A stretch of 64,000 nucleotides of DNA from an uncultured Draconibacterium sp. (lineage in GTDB: Bacteria; Bacteroidota; Bacteroidia; Bacteroidales; Prolixibacteraceae). The DNA lies in contig NZ_OY781464.1 in assembly GCF_963676735.1 (NCBI RefSeq), positions 1,459,001-1,523,000 of the forward strand, written 5' to 3'. The notes beneath the pieces are model-generated. The model was not told the origin of the DNA and made no database searches. It was given only the letters and a program-made list of their open reading frames with translations. Both the position numbers and the translations under genes were made by a program. This document shows, piece after piece, positions 8,223 through 17,610 of this stretch. Position 1 is the first letter of the stretch; each line of letters begins with the position of its first letter.

Positions 8223-10643
8223 ATGAGAGAACTTTTTCTATCAATAACAATACTGTTTAGCCTCCAACTCTCCGCCCAAACCATCTTCGAAGAAAATTTC
8301 GATAGCCTGGCAACAGGAACCGATTTAACCACCTTAGGCTACGAACTTTCGCAGAAACCAACATACGACGGAACGGTTACCGTAACGGTTTTTGATGATG
8401 GAGGAAACAATGTAGCCAGAATGGTTGCCAGCCCAAGCGGTTCGGCAGGTATGCAAATAGAAAAAACCATCGATGTTGAAGCACAGGTAATTTATACCTT
8501 TGAGATGCTTAGCAAAGGCCCCTACAAAAGGCAACTCAGGGTTTATTCTGAAAATGATGCATTGTTGGCTTCTACTGAAGACTATAAACCATCTACGACT
8601 GAAGAAGAAACGCTTTGGAAAAATATGTCGCTTACTTTTTTAACCGATGCGACTACCACAAAGGTTAAAATAGCCTTCCATCATTATTGGTCGGGAACCA
8701 TTGATATGGATAGTATAAAAGTGACCAAAATTGGTGAGCCAGGTTCGCAAACATCGTATTACTTAAGCAGCAGCGAAGGCGATGATAACAACGATGGTAC
8801 CATAAATAATCCCTGGAAATCGCTTGAGAAAATCAGCTCGGAATTTCTCTTTCCGGGCGATTCGGTTCTATTTAAACGAGGAGACCGCTTTGATGGACAT
8901 TTTGTGGTAAATGGCTCCGGAAATGAAGAAAAACCAATTCTGATTACTTCGTATGGCGAGGGTGATTTACCAATCATTACAGGCCAAGTTGGCGAAGCCG
9001 GTGGTGGCGATTACCAGGAAGCGATTCTGGTTGAAAACAACGATAACCTGATATTCGACGGGCTGGAGATCCAGAACGAACGTACCGTTTCTCGAAGCGG
9101 AGTTGCCGATACCGATGCTTACGGAATTTATGTGAAAAACTCGGGTACAAAAGTGATGAACAATCTCTTGTTCCAAAATATGACTTTTAAAAATGTATTT
9201 GCGGCTGAACCCATGCTCAACCCCGAAGATTTCGACAAAATTCAGGTCTCGGGTCTTGCTTTTCATTCAACACAAAACACCGAAGTGGGCAAGGCGAAAA
9301 ATATAAACGGCATTGAAATTAAAGATTCTTATTTTGGCAATTTGCAACGCCTTGGAATTAAATTTTCGCACAGTGGCGGTGTCGATGGAATTGGAAACGA
9401 CTCCATTAACCGAAATATGAATATCCATATTCATAACAACGAATTTTACTACAATGGAGGAACGGGAGTACTACCTAACGGAACCTATAACTGTTTAATC
9501 GAAAACAATATTTTCGACCACCCGGGTGCAGATACCGACCCGCGTATGCCAGGGCGTGGAAGCGCTATTTGGAATTATAAAGCCATTAATACCATTATGC
9601 AATACAATACTGTAATAAGTGCGAATGGTTATTTAGATTCATACGGAATTCATATTGATAAGCATAATACAAACACCTTTGTACAGTACAATTATATGGT
9701 CGATTGTATTGGTGGTTTTGTTGAAATTCTGGCCAATAATAGAAACGCAGTTTACCGTTTTAATGTTAGTGTAAATAGTGGTTACAGGTATTCAACGGGT
9801 GTTTCTACCTGGAAAGCGGGCAGTAGTACCATTTATATTTATTCCGACCGTTGGGTTGGCGAAAATCAGGAAGAATTGATGTTAAGCGATGGTGTCTATG
9901 TTTACAACAATACCGTGGTGATGGATTATCCTTTTGAAACTACATTTAATGTGGATGCCAAAAACATGTTCATTTACAACAACATTTTTTCATCTATCAA
10001 CGGGGCTAAAATGGGCTACCTCGAATGCAGAGTGCGGGATAATGATACGCCATTTACCATGCAAAATAACCTGTACGAGGGCGATGTAAACCCGGTTTGG
10101 GTGGAATACGATACGAATCCAATTTCTGGAGCTTCGGAGTTTAAAGGGGTAGGCACAGACAAAATGGCCTATTACCTAAACGAAAACAGCGACGCAATTA
10201 ATGCCGGAGTTGCTATAAGCGGTCTGGTTGTGCCAAATGCCGGTTATGGTGTATTTATAAATATTCCCCCTTACCCAACTGTCGATTTTTACGGAAATGC
10301 CATCGACCTTTCGTCGGGCACCCCAAATATTGGTGCATGTAATACCAAAGACGGAATTGTGGGCTTAAATTCAATAATTGAAGATGATTACGATTGGTTG
10401 ATTTACCCCAAGCCGGCTGATTCAAGCATCCATTTTGTTCACAAAGGAGACATATTTGGTGAAATGCAAATTTCGCTTGTAAACCTTAAGGGACAGGTTG
10501 TACAAACCGAACTCAAAAAACTTTTAGTTAACCAAAACGAATTTAATTTGCAGTTGAACACGAACCTCCAAAACGGAATTTATATTGTGAATATTCGCGG
10601 CAATGAAAGAGCTTATAGCAGGCGAATCCTCTGGCACAAATAG
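8223..10643 (+). CDS. Type IX-secreted multidomain right-handed beta-helix protein
   Basis: 806-residue secreted protein. A signal peptide (to LQLSAQT) precedes a jelly-roll, CBM-like domain (about 20-165; IFEENFDSLATGTDL, then the ILFHHYWSG-type end). Next is a right-handed beta-helix (about 175-650) opening with YYLSSSEGDDNNDGT and NPWKSLEKI, then a linker. A type IX secretion C-terminal domain occupies about 725-806 (DWLIYPKPADSSIHF, GIYIVNIRG), so the enzyme is exported through the outer membrane. Such helix proteins include lyases and glycosidases; catalytic residues could not be assigned. It is the last large gene of the sulfatase unit and is followed by a tiny ferredoxin only 2 bp downstream. 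Confidence 0.8.
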   Translation: MRELFLSITILFSLQLSAQTIFEENFDSLATGTDLTTLGYELSQKPTYDGTVTVTVFDDGGNNVARMVASPSGSAGMQIEKTIDVEAQVIYTFEMLSKGPYKRQLRVYSENDALLASTEDYKPSTTEEETLWKNMSLTFLTDATTTKVKIAFHHYWSGTIDMDSIKVTKIGEPGSQTSYYLSSSEGDDNNDGTINNPWKSLEKISSEFLFPGDSVLFKRGDRFDGHFVVNGSGNEEKPILITSYGEGDLPIITGQVGEAGGGDYQEAILVENNDNLIFDGLEIQNERTVSRSGVADTDAYGIYVKNSGTKVMNNLLFQNMTFKNVFAAEPMLNPEDFDKIQVSGLAFHSTQNTEVGKAKNINGIEIKDSYFGNLQRLGIKFSHSGGVDGIGNDSINRNMNIHIHNNEFYYNGGTGVLPNGTYNCLIENNIFDHPGADTDPRMPGRGSAIWNYKAINTIMQYNTVISANGYLDSYGIHIDKHNTNTFVQYNYMVDCIGGFVEILANNRNAVYRFNVSVNSGYRYSTGVSTWKAGSSTIYIYSDRWVGENQEELMLSDGVYVYNNTVVMDYPFETTFNVDAKNMFIYNNIFSSINGAKMGYLECRVRDNDTPFTMQNNLYEGDVNPVWVEYDTNPISGASEFKGVGTDKMAYYLNENSDAINAGVAISGLVVPNAGYGVFINIPPYPTVDFYGNAIDLSSGTPNIGACNTKDGIVGLNSIIEDDYDWLIYPKPADSSIHFVHKGDIFGEMQISLVNLKGQVVQTELKKLLVNQNEFNLQLNTNLQNGIYIVNIRGNERAYSRRILWHK

Positions 10644-10645
10644 AA

Positions 10646-10867
10646 GTGAAGGAAATAATAAAGATTGAAAAAACGAACATAGTACTAATGCAAAACCTGA
10701 AAATAAATATGGAACTGTGTATGCACTGCGACATTTGCATCACAGTTTGTGCAAAAGTAAATGCCATCTCGAAAGTGAATAACAGTTATATGCTTGACAA
10801 TAGTAAATGCGAAAAATGCAGTGCTTGTATAAAAATGTGTGTTGTTCAGGCTATTCAGGAGATTTAA
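10646..10867 (+). CDS. Small 2[4Fe-4S] ferredoxin-like protein
   Basis: 73 residues from the GTG used here, or 59 from the ATG at 10688, which is equally plausible. It carries two complete CxxCxxCxxxC motifs (CMHCDICITVC and CEKCSACIKMC), the hallmark of a bacterial dicluster ferredoxin, and has no signal peptide, so it is cytoplasmic. It lies 2 bp after a T9SS beta-helix gene and ends before a short hairpin with a T-rich tail. A cytosolic electron carrier is out of place in a glycan locus. It could feed a radical-SAM sulfatase maturase, but no maturase is visible here, so that is speculation. No CP dipeptide follows the last Cys of either motif, which is unusual for the family. Confidence 0.7.
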   Translation: MKEIIKIEKTNIVLMQNLKINMELCMHCDICITVCAKVNAISKVNNSYMLDNSKCEKCSACIKMCVVQAIQEI

Positions 10868-10891
10868 CCACGAACGGATTATTTTATCACA

Positions 10892-10916
10892 CTACTTGTT
10901 TAAGTAGCCTTTTATT
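10892..10916 (+). terminator. Short hairpin terminator after the ferredoxin gene
   Basis: CTACTT (10892-10897) and AAGTAG (10902-10907) form a 6-bp stem with loop GTTT, followed by CCTTTTATT. It lies 24 bp after the ferredoxin stop codon. The stem is short and AT-rich, so it is only a moderate candidate. Confidence 0.45.
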
Positions 10917-10930
10917 GAATTTAGTTTATC

Positions 10931-10985
10931 CCCCTAATTAAAGACCAAAAGCCCACTAAACAGGTGGGTATTTAGCTATATATTG
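10931..10985 (+). promoter_or_regulatory. Candidate regulatory element and promoter of the GH30/GH2 unit
   Basis: CCCCTAATT (10931-10939) and GCCCAC (10951-10956) resemble the two halves of the element found at 15.77 and 17.61 kb, with a 2-bp shorter offset. A TATATATTG (10977-10985) lies where the -7 box sits in the other copies, about 40 bp before the GH30 start. CCCAC also pairs with GTGGG (10964-10968, loop TAAACAG), so the same bases could form a hairpin. It is a weaker copy than the other two. Confidence 0.4.
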
Positions 10986-11021
10986 CGTCTTCTATAAATC
11001 CTAATCTTTCATTTATTTTTT

Positions 11022-12413
11022 ATGAGAAACATTAAAAAACTCTTGATAATTACGGCACTTATAATGAATGTTGCAGTCTGTGCGCAATCATCAAAAATAA
11101 AAGTTTATGCCGTTCAACTCGAAAAAGGAGAAGCACATCCGTTGGTTGAAGTAAAACAGGAAAACATTGACCCAAAAATAGGTTGGAAAAACCTGATTTA
11201 CCTCCAGCCAGAAATCACTTTTCAAACCATTGAAGGAATTGGCGGGGCTTTTAACGAAATAGGTGGAGAAGCTCTGGCGGCCATTTCTAAAGCAAAAAAA
11301 GAAGCCTTAATGAAACAACTGTTTTCGGAAGAAGGAGCTGGTTTTAGCTTTTGCCGCACTGCTATTGGTGCCAGCGATTTTGGAATTGATGCTTACAGCT
11401 ATTCTGAAGTGCCAGATGATTACCAAATGAAGCATTTTTCAATTGAGCGTGATAAAAAGTACGTTTTGCCCTACATTAAAAGTGCTTTGACAGAAAATCC
11501 GGAATTAACCGTTTTTGGTTCGCCCTGGAGCCCTCCAGGCTGGATGAAAGAAAGTGGTTACATGGAGGGGCTAAAGGAGCCCAACAACAAATTAAAGCAG
11601 GATGCCAAAACCCTAAAAGCTTATGCACTGTATTTCGTGAAATATGTTCAGGCGTACGAAAATGAAGGTGTTAAAATTGACCGCATCTGCATACAGAACG
11701 AGAACGATGCCGACACCAAGTATTCCAGTTGTACTTTCCCTGCAAAAGACATGGTCCGTTTTGCGAACAAATACCTAATTCCGGCCTTTAAGGATAACAA
11801 GGTAAATGCCGGTATATATGCCGGAACATTCCGTGCCGCACAAAAAATCGACCTAATGGATTTTATGATGACCGAGGGAAAAGAAAACCTTAAAGGCGTT
11901 GGGATTCAGTATACCGACACCCGATTTATTGCTGATGCCAGGGCTATGATGCCAAACTTGAAAATTTTTCATACCGAAGGGCATTGCTACAATGGTGAAA
12001 ATTCTGTTGAGCAGGCTGAACATCGACTGGAAGAAGTGGCAGGTTATATTAACGCCGGAAGTACCACATTTACATACTGGAACATGATATTGAACGAAAC
12101 CACCGAAAGCGGCTGGGACTGGCCGCAGAATTCATTAATTAATATCAACCGAAAAACAGGTGAAATCACTCACAATCCCGATTACAATGCCATGTACATT
12201 ATCAGCAAATTTGTTAAGCCCGGCGATGTACGTTTTGCTTCGGTACAACGTGGAAAAGAACCTGTTATTTCTGTGAAATCACCCGATGGAACGATTAAGG
12301 TGCTCATTCAAAATACTGACGACAAAGACAGAACTTTTGAAGTGGTTTTGGGTGAGGAAAGAATAAAAATTAATGCACTGGCAAAGTCGATAACGGCAAT
12401 TGTATTAAAATAA
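11022..12413 (+). CDS. GH30 beta-glycosidase
   Basis: 463-residue secreted GH30 enzyme (signal peptide to VAVCAQ). Typical segments are EGIGGAFNEIGGEAL (about 71), FGSPWSPPGWMKESG (about 165), acid/base Glu227 in IQNENDADTKY and nucleophile Glu319 in FHTEGHCYNG. The C-terminal all-beta domain ends near residue 463. The family includes beta-1,6-glucanases, glucosylceramidases, beta-xylosidases and beta-fucosidases, so the substrate cannot be fixed; in this locus a beta-1,6- or beta-1,3-linked side chain is possible. The GH2 gene follows 25 bp later, and a candidate promoter lies about 40 bp upstream. Confidence 0.88.
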   Translation: MRNIKKLLIITALIMNVAVCAQSSKIKVYAVQLEKGEAHPLVEVKQENIDPKIGWKNLIYLQPEITFQTIEGIGGAFNEIGGEALAAISKAKKEALMKQLFSEEGAGFSFCRTAIGASDFGIDAYSYSEVPDDYQMKHFSIERDKKYVLPYIKSALTENPELTVFGSPWSPPGWMKESGYMEGLKEPNNKLKQDAKTLKAYALYFVKYVQAYENEGVKIDRICIQNENDADTKYSSCTFPAKDMVRFANKYLIPAFKDNKVNAGIYAGTFRAAQKIDLMDFMMTEGKENLKGVGIQYTDTRFIADARAMMPNLKIFHTEGHCYNGENSVEQAEHRLEEVAGYINAGSTTFTYWNMILNETTESGWDWPQNSLININRKTGEITHNPDYNAMYIISKFVKPGDVRFASVQRGKEPVISVKSPDGTIKVLIQNTDDKDRTFEVVLGEERIKINALAKSITAIVLK

Positions 12414-12438
12414 TTTATGGTCTACTAAAATTTAGATT

Positions 12439-15400
12439 ATGCACGAAAAAACAAACCGAATAATTCTTTTACTTTTCTTTTTTGCTTCTGTGTTTACCAC
12501 AAACGCACAGGAGTTCTGGAAAGACAAACAAGTGTACACCGTAGGTACGCAAGCTCACGCCTGCACACATTATATTTACGCCGATGTATCATCCGCATTG
12601 GAAGGTGATTATAAAGCATCACCGTATTATAAAGATCTTGCCGGTGACTGGAAATTTCACTGGGCCGAAACGGTTGCTGCAAAACCGGAAGATTTTTATT
12701 TGCCAAGGTATACCGTTGATGATTGGAAAACGATTCCTGTTCCTGCTTGTTGGGAACGTCATGGTTACGGTGTGCCTTCGCACCGTGGATTGGGAATGCG
12801 TGTTAAAGAGGAAAGTATATTAATTCCTGCAGTGCCGGAAGAGGACAATCATGTGGGAAGCTACCGAACAACTTTTACGGTTCCTGAGGGTTGGAAAGAC
12901 CGACAAACCCTGCTTCATTTTAATGGGGTGTCGAGTGCTTTTTACCTGTGGGTGAATGGCAAATTGGTGGGCTACGACGAAGATGCCATGACCTCTTCTG
13001 TTTTTGATATTACTCCTTATTTGAAAGATGGTAAAAACGTCGTGGCAGTGCAAGTTTATCGTTGGACTACGGGTAGCTATTTGGAATCTGGCGACACCTG
13101 GACCTTTAGTGGAATCTTCCGCGATGTTTATTTACAAAGTCGTCCGTTCGTTCAAATTAAGGATTTCTTTCTGACGTCCGATTTGGATGAGAATTACAAA
13201 GACGCAGAATTTAGTGCCAAAATTAAACTCAACAATTTTAGCGATTCTGTTCCGAAGAACTATTCTGTTGCAGTTGATTTATATGATGCAGAAGGTAAGC
13301 TGATTTCAGAATCGGGAACTAAAAGCCCAAAAATTGGATGGCGCATGGGGAACCTGGGAGCAGAAACCATACTCGAATATTCAACAAATATTGAAGGCCC
13401 AAAACTCTGGTCGGCCGAATTTCCAAACCTCTACACTGTTGTACTTTCTTTGCTCGATGATAAAGGGAAAACAGTGGAAGTAACACAAAGCCAGTTTGGT
13501 TTTCGTAAAGTAGAAATTAAAGATTTACAAGTCCACATCAATGGGAAACCCATAAAAATTAAGGGCGCCAACCGCGGCGAATCGCACCCTGAATTTGGCA
13601 AAACTTTAACCGAAGCATCCATGATTCAAGACATAATGCTGATGAAACAAAACAATTTTAACGCGGTGCGGTCCAGTCATCACCCCAACGACCCACGCTG
13701 GTATGCACTTTGCGATAAATACGGGCTATACGTAATGGACGAAGCACTTGAATCGCCCGACTACTTTATACGCGGGAATGGCTTGCCCGGAAGCGATATC
13801 AGTTGGATGGGCGCAGCTTTAGATCGTGTCGTGGCCATGGTGGAGCGTTCTAAAAATCATCCTTCCATTATTTTTTGGTCCTTGGGAAATGAGTCGGGTT
13901 TTGGACAAAATTTTGCGTTGATGAGCGATTACATTCGCCGCTTCGACCCAACACGCCCCATTTCTTACGATGGCCGCGAGACCGATTGCTGGGAGGTGAA
14001 AGACTATTTTGATATGAACAGTTCGATGTATCCGTTTATTGAGGATGACCCGGAGCAAAAGCACTGGAAATTGTTAACGTTTTGGGCCGAACCGAAATAC
14101 AGTAAACCTTATATTATGATTGAATACGCCCATGCACAAGGTAATGCAATGGGTAACTTTGCCGAGTATTGGCGCGTGGTTGAACGAAATCCTTCGTTTG
14201 TAGGTGGATACATCTGGGACTGGGTAAACCAAACTTATAACACTGAAATGCCTGACGGACGAATCCGCCAAAGTCATAAACTGGACTACCACAAGGTAGA
14301 CACGATGGCAGCCGGCAAAAACTTCTCAAAATATATGTACAATGGCAACGAGTGCGCCAAAGGAGCAGTTTTTGCCGACCGTACTGAGAAACCGTTTATG
14401 CCCGAACTAAAAAAAGCGCAGCAGTACATTACCATTTCTGCCGATGAAAGGAAAAACAACCTGTTTCACATTAAAAATAATTATTATTTCACAAGCCTCA
14501 ACGATTTTGTTGGAAGCTGGATCATACGAAAGGATGGTGTTCAGGTAAAACAAGGAGAAATTCCGGCACTCAACTTAAATCCAAAAGAATCGGGAAAATT
14601 TGAAGTTCAGCTCCCGAAGTTTAAAGAAGATTCGGAATATACCATTGATTTTAGTTATCGTTTAAAAAGTGTCAGGCTGTGGGCCGATGCAGGGCATGAA
14701 GTCGCCAAAGAGCAAATTGTGTTGCAGAACCGGACACCTTCAGAAAATACAGGCAAAGGAATAGTTGCCTTAACTGAAAACGATAAAACCATTAAGGTTG
14801 AAGGAAAAGGTTTTGTTGTAAGCTTCGATAAATTATCAGGTACAATTAGCTCCATAGTGTCTGGCGGAAATGAACTGATTGCGCAGGATGGAGAGGTGAA
14901 AGGTCCGAAATTAAATGTATATCGCTCACCCATCGAAAACGACAATAAGGATTATAAAATGAGTTGGTTTAAAGCTTCGTTAAACAACTTAAACGAGAAA
15001 ACAGTTTCGGTAAAAGCGTCACAGCCTGAAGCATCGAAAGTTAGCGTTGCTGTTAGTAAAGAATTTGTTTCCGACTCGGGAAGTTTCAAACACGAATGTA
15101 TCTACGAGATTGGCGGTAACGGCAGTGTAAAAATCGATAACAAGGTAATCCCAACAGGTTTTGATGATTTATTGTCGCTGCCACGCGTGGGCTTAAAGTT
15201 GGGTTTGGTTGAAGGTTTGGAAAAGGTGCAATGGTATGGCCGCGGACCCCACGAAAACTATCCCGATAGAAATGAATCGGCACACCTGGGAATTTACGAA
15301 TCAACCGCAAGCGAAATGTTTGTGCCGTATGTGGTACCCCAGGAATGCGGCGGACGTTCGGATACGCGCTGGTTAAAGTTGGGATTTGAAAATGGTACAA

Positions 15401-15639
15401 AGCCTGCACTCACCGTTGAATCAGTTTTGCCTTTTCAATTCTCGGCATTACATTACGATGCAAGCGATATGGACAAAGCCAGCCGTCCCGAATTTATGAA
15501 GTGTCGGAAAGAAACAATCCTCTGTATCGACTCGGAAATGTTAGGACTGGGAAATGCAAGTTGTGGACCACCGCCGTTATCCCAATATATAGTTCCGGTA
15601 CAGGAATATGAATTTAGTTTTACGCTTAAGTTCGATTGA
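12439..15639 (+). CDS. GH2 beta-galactosidase, full-length LacZ type
   Basis: 1066-residue beta-galactosidase with all five LacZ-type domains and a signal peptide (to FTTNAQE). An N-terminal sugar-binding domain (about 35-225) and Ig-like domain (about 230-355) precede the TIM barrel (about 356-650) with acid/base Glu485 in FWSLGNESGFG and nucleophile Glu562 in MIEYAHAQGNAMGN. DUF4981-like (about 660-760) and small-chain domains (about 785-1064) follow. Length matches the family. It differs from the enzyme at the left edge, whose active-site wording (NGNETGW, PTEFLHG) is of another GH2 subgroup, so the two probably cut different linkages. It is the second gene of the GH30 unit. Confidence 0.93.
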   Translation: MHEKTNRIILLLFFFASVFTTNAQEFWKDKQVYTVGTQAHACTHYIYADVSSALEGDYKASPYYKDLAGDWKFHWAETVAAKPEDFYLPRYTVDDWKTIPVPACWERHGYGVPSHRGLGMRVKEESILIPAVPEEDNHVGSYRTTFTVPEGWKDRQTLLHFNGVSSAFYLWVNGKLVGYDEDAMTSSVFDITPYLKDGKNVVAVQVYRWTTGSYLESGDTWTFSGIFRDVYLQSRPFVQIKDFFLTSDLDENYKDAEFSAKIKLNNFSDSVPKNYSVAVDLYDAEGKLISESGTKSPKIGWRMGNLGAETILEYSTNIEGPKLWSAEFPNLYTVVLSLLDDKGKTVEVTQSQFGFRKVEIKDLQVHINGKPIKIKGANRGESHPEFGKTLTEASMIQDIMLMKQNNFNAVRSSHHPNDPRWYALCDKYGLYVMDEALESPDYFIRGNGLPGSDISWMGAALDRVVAMVERSKNHPSIIFWSLGNESGFGQNFALMSDYIRRFDPTRPISYDGRETDCWEVKDYFDMNSSMYPFIEDDPEQKHWKLLTFWAEPKYSKPYIMIEYAHAQGNAMGNFAEYWRVVERNPSFVGGYIWDWVNQTYNTEMPDGRIRQSHKLDYHKVDTMAAGKNFSKYMYNGNECAKGAVFADRTEKPFMPELKKAQQYITISADERKNNLFHIKNNYYFTSLNDFVGSWIIRKDGVQVKQGEIPALNLNPKESGKFEVQLPKFKEDSEYTIDFSYRLKSVRLWADAGHEVAKEQIVLQNRTPSENTGKGIVALTENDKTIKVEGKGFVVSFDKLSGTISSIVSGGNELIAQDGEVKGPKLNVYRSPIENDNKDYKMSWFKASLNNLNEKTVSVKASQPEASKVSVAVSKEFVSDSGSFKHECIYEIGGNGSVKIDNKVIPTGFDDLLSLPRVGLKLGLVEGLEKVQWYGRGPHENYPDRNESAHLGIYESTASEMFVPYVVPQECGGRSDTRWLKLGFENGTKPALTVESVLPFQFSALHYDASDMDKASRPEFMKCRKETILCIDSEMLGLGNASCGPPPLSQYIVPVQEYEFSFTLKFD

Positions 15640-15765
15640 GAATTTTTATCTTATCTGTTTTAAAAATCCTGTGCACTCGGTTTTCTATCTCGATGAAGTT
15701 ACCGCTTCTGTTTTAGCAATAGGCGAAGCTCCTATAGTCTATAGCTTCTGGTAACCCCATATATA
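15640..15765 (+). other. Gap segment with a nested stem structure
   Basis: Between the GH2 stop and the next promoter there is a potential nested stem: GTTACC (15698-15703) with GGTAAC (15750-15755) encloses GAAGC (15725-15729) with GCTTC (15744-15748) and TATAG (15733-15737) with CTATA (15739-15743). No T-tract follows, so it is not a clear terminator; it may be a structured 3' end. No gene is visible. Confidence 0.3.
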
Positions 15766-15770
15766 TTTGC

Positions 15771-15827
15771 CCCCTGAATTGGTTTGCAAATTACCCCGTG
15801 TAGCGTATGTCGTTTAGCTTATATTTG
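15771..15827 (+). promoter_or_regulatory. Promoter with bipartite element CCCCTGAATT/ACCCCG and TATATTTG
   Basis: CCCCTGAATT (15771-15780) and ACCCCG (15793-15798) are followed 22 bp later by TATATTTG (15820-15827), a perfect match to the Bacteroidota -7 consensus TAnnTTTG. An almost identical arrangement, with the same offsets, precedes the GH16 gene. The element is in the right place for an activator such as a hybrid two-component regulator. The start codon of the downstream gene is about 60 bp away. Confidence 0.6.
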
Positions 15828-15887
15828 CTTTTGGGTAAAAGACAATTATACCTTTTACACCGTAAACGTTGAATATAAATAAACAAT

Positions 15888-17423
15888 GTGAAAGATATGT
15901 GCAGAATAAAAAGTATAATTTTTTTGAGTCTTTTATTGATTTCGCAAATTAGTTGGTCTCAAAATGCGGAAAAGCTAATGATATATCGCACCGATTTTAA
16001 GGCTATTTCAGGAGACAATACGGTTTCAGTAACCAGTTACGAAAAAAATGGCAAGCATTTCGTGTATGCCGGTGGTTTTAACGACATTGATGTGTATGAA
16101 TTAAACGATGCCGGTGAGCTAACACCTGTTAGTTCGCATGAAATGTACAAGAAAAAAGGGCCTGCTCGAGGAATGGTTGCCGACCGGGTTAAGGGTACCG
16201 ACTTTTTGTTTGTTGCCAACAAGTTTGGCGATGCCATAGAGGTTTTTAAAATACTTGACACTGGTTCGCTTGAAAACGTGTTTAAGGTTTTTGATACCGA
16301 AGAAACTCACATTGGAATTGGTATTACGCTTCAGGTAGTTCACATGAAAGAGGCCTCTTATCTTTTTGCCGGTGGACTGGAAGAAACTCCGGGTTTGTCG
16401 TGCTTCAAAATTCACGACGACGGAAGACTTACCCACGTACAATCGGTAAAGGACGATGACGAAATTCATGCTGATGGTATTATTGGGATGTTTACCCATA
16501 AAATTGATGGGAAAACCTATCTGTATACCGGAGGTTTTCAGGACAATGGGGTAAGTAGTTTCAGGGTGTATGAAAATGGTACATTCAAAAACCTGAATAA
16601 CATTAGCGATAATAACACCGACCGCTTTCTAACAGGCGCTTATCCGGTTACCGGCGTTAAGATGGGCGAGAACTATTATGTGATAGTTGGCCACCGGCAT
16701 CATAAATATTATACGCGAAAAGGTTTTATCAAAAAAACAGATTTTGTTTACCACGGCGATGCAGTAAGTGTTTTGAAGGTGAACAAAAAAGGCGAACTCG
16801 TTCCACACTCAGTTTTAAAAGACGATGAAAGCACCAAACTTGCCGGCCAAACCCGGATTGAAATTATTTCATCAAACGATGAAAAAGCAATTCTAGCGGT
16901 TGGTACGAGGGATGATGCAAGTATTCAGCTGTGCCGGTTAAACAAAGACGGAATTCTTAGCCCCATAAATTATTTGGAAACAGGCTATTCAATTTATTAC
17001 GGACTTAGAGCACATAAAATCGGAGATAAAAACTTCTTGCTGGCAGGCTCTAACCGCTTCGACATGAATAAAATTGTGGCTTATCAAGTAAGTCCCCAAA
17101 AAACAATAAACTCCGGGAAAACACTAAAACATGTGGTAAGTCTTAAATTTAAAAGGAATATAAGCAGGGATAAGGTAAATGAAGCCTTAGCCAGTTTTTT
17201 AGACCTTAGAAATGATATACCGGAAATAAGTGCCCTGGAATGGGGGATTAACGATAGTACAGAAGGCTTAAGTAAAGGCTTTGACTACTGTTTTACACTT
17301 AGTTTTAAAGACGAACATGCCAGGGAAATATATTTATTTCATGAAGCACACCTGCGTGCTGCTAAAAATATTGTGCCACTTTTGGAAGATATTTTTGTTA
17401 TGGATTACTGGACGGATAATTAA
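15888..17423 (+). CDS. Secreted beta-propeller protein with C-terminal Dabb domain
   Basis: 511 residues from GTG 15888 (ATG at 15897 is an alternative); signal peptide to ISQISWSQ. Residues about 30-405 form repeated propeller blades (for example HFVYAGGFNDIDVYELND, YLYTGGFQDNGVSSFRVYEN), resembling lactonase-type seven-bladed propellers. Residues about 410-511 match the stress-responsive A/B-barrel (Dabb) domain: LKHVVSLKFK at its start, RNDIPEISALEWGIN in the middle and the YCFTLSFKDEHAREIYL ... DYW end. Dabb domains occur alone or at the ends of sugar-acid or polyketide enzymes; this pairing with a propeller is one I do not know as a characterised enzyme. It has its own promoter with the shared element, so it appears to be co-regulated with GH16. 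Confidence 0.7.
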   Translation: MKDMCRIKSIIFLSLLLISQISWSQNAEKLMIYRTDFKAISGDNTVSVTSYEKNGKHFVYAGGFNDIDVYELNDAGELTPVSSHEMYKKKGPARGMVADRVKGTDFLFVANKFGDAIEVFKILDTGSLENVFKVFDTEETHIGIGITLQVVHMKEASYLFAGGLEETPGLSCFKIHDDGRLTHVQSVKDDDEIHADGIIGMFTHKIDGKTYLYTGGFQDNGVSSFRVYENGTFKNLNNISDNNTDRFLTGAYPVTGVKMGENYYVIVGHRHHKYYTRKGFIKKTDFVYHGDAVSVLKVNKKGELVPHSVLKDDESTKLAGQTRIEIISSNDEKAILAVGTRDDASIQLCRLNKDGILSPINYLETGYSIYYGLRAHKIGDKNFLLAGSNRFDMNKIVAYQVSPQKTINSGKTLKHVVSLKFKRNISRDKVNEALASFLDLRNDIPEISALEWGINDSTEGLSKGFDYCFTLSFKDEHAREIYLFHEAHLRAAKNIVPLLEDIFVMDYWTDN

Positions 17424-17610
17424 GTGGGATTTATTGATTTTTTCATGGTTCTGTCATTATCTTGAGCAGTATTCTTTTATCGTTAGTACACCGACATAAC
17501 AAGATTTACCTTGCCATACATATTGCTCAAAGCCAGTGGAGTTCTCTCAAGTCTAAATACAATTGCAATTTCTTCAGAAAGTGAAGATGGATACGCTTGA
17601 GCTTGTCTCT
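17424..17610 (+). other. Non-coding gap before the GH16 promoter
   Basis: No gene is visible. TTGAGCAGTAT (17462-17472) and ATATTGCTCAA (17520-17530) are inverted copies with one G-T mismatch, 47 bp apart, and could form a long stem-loop at the 3' end of the preceding transcript. No T-tract follows. Confidence 0.3.
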
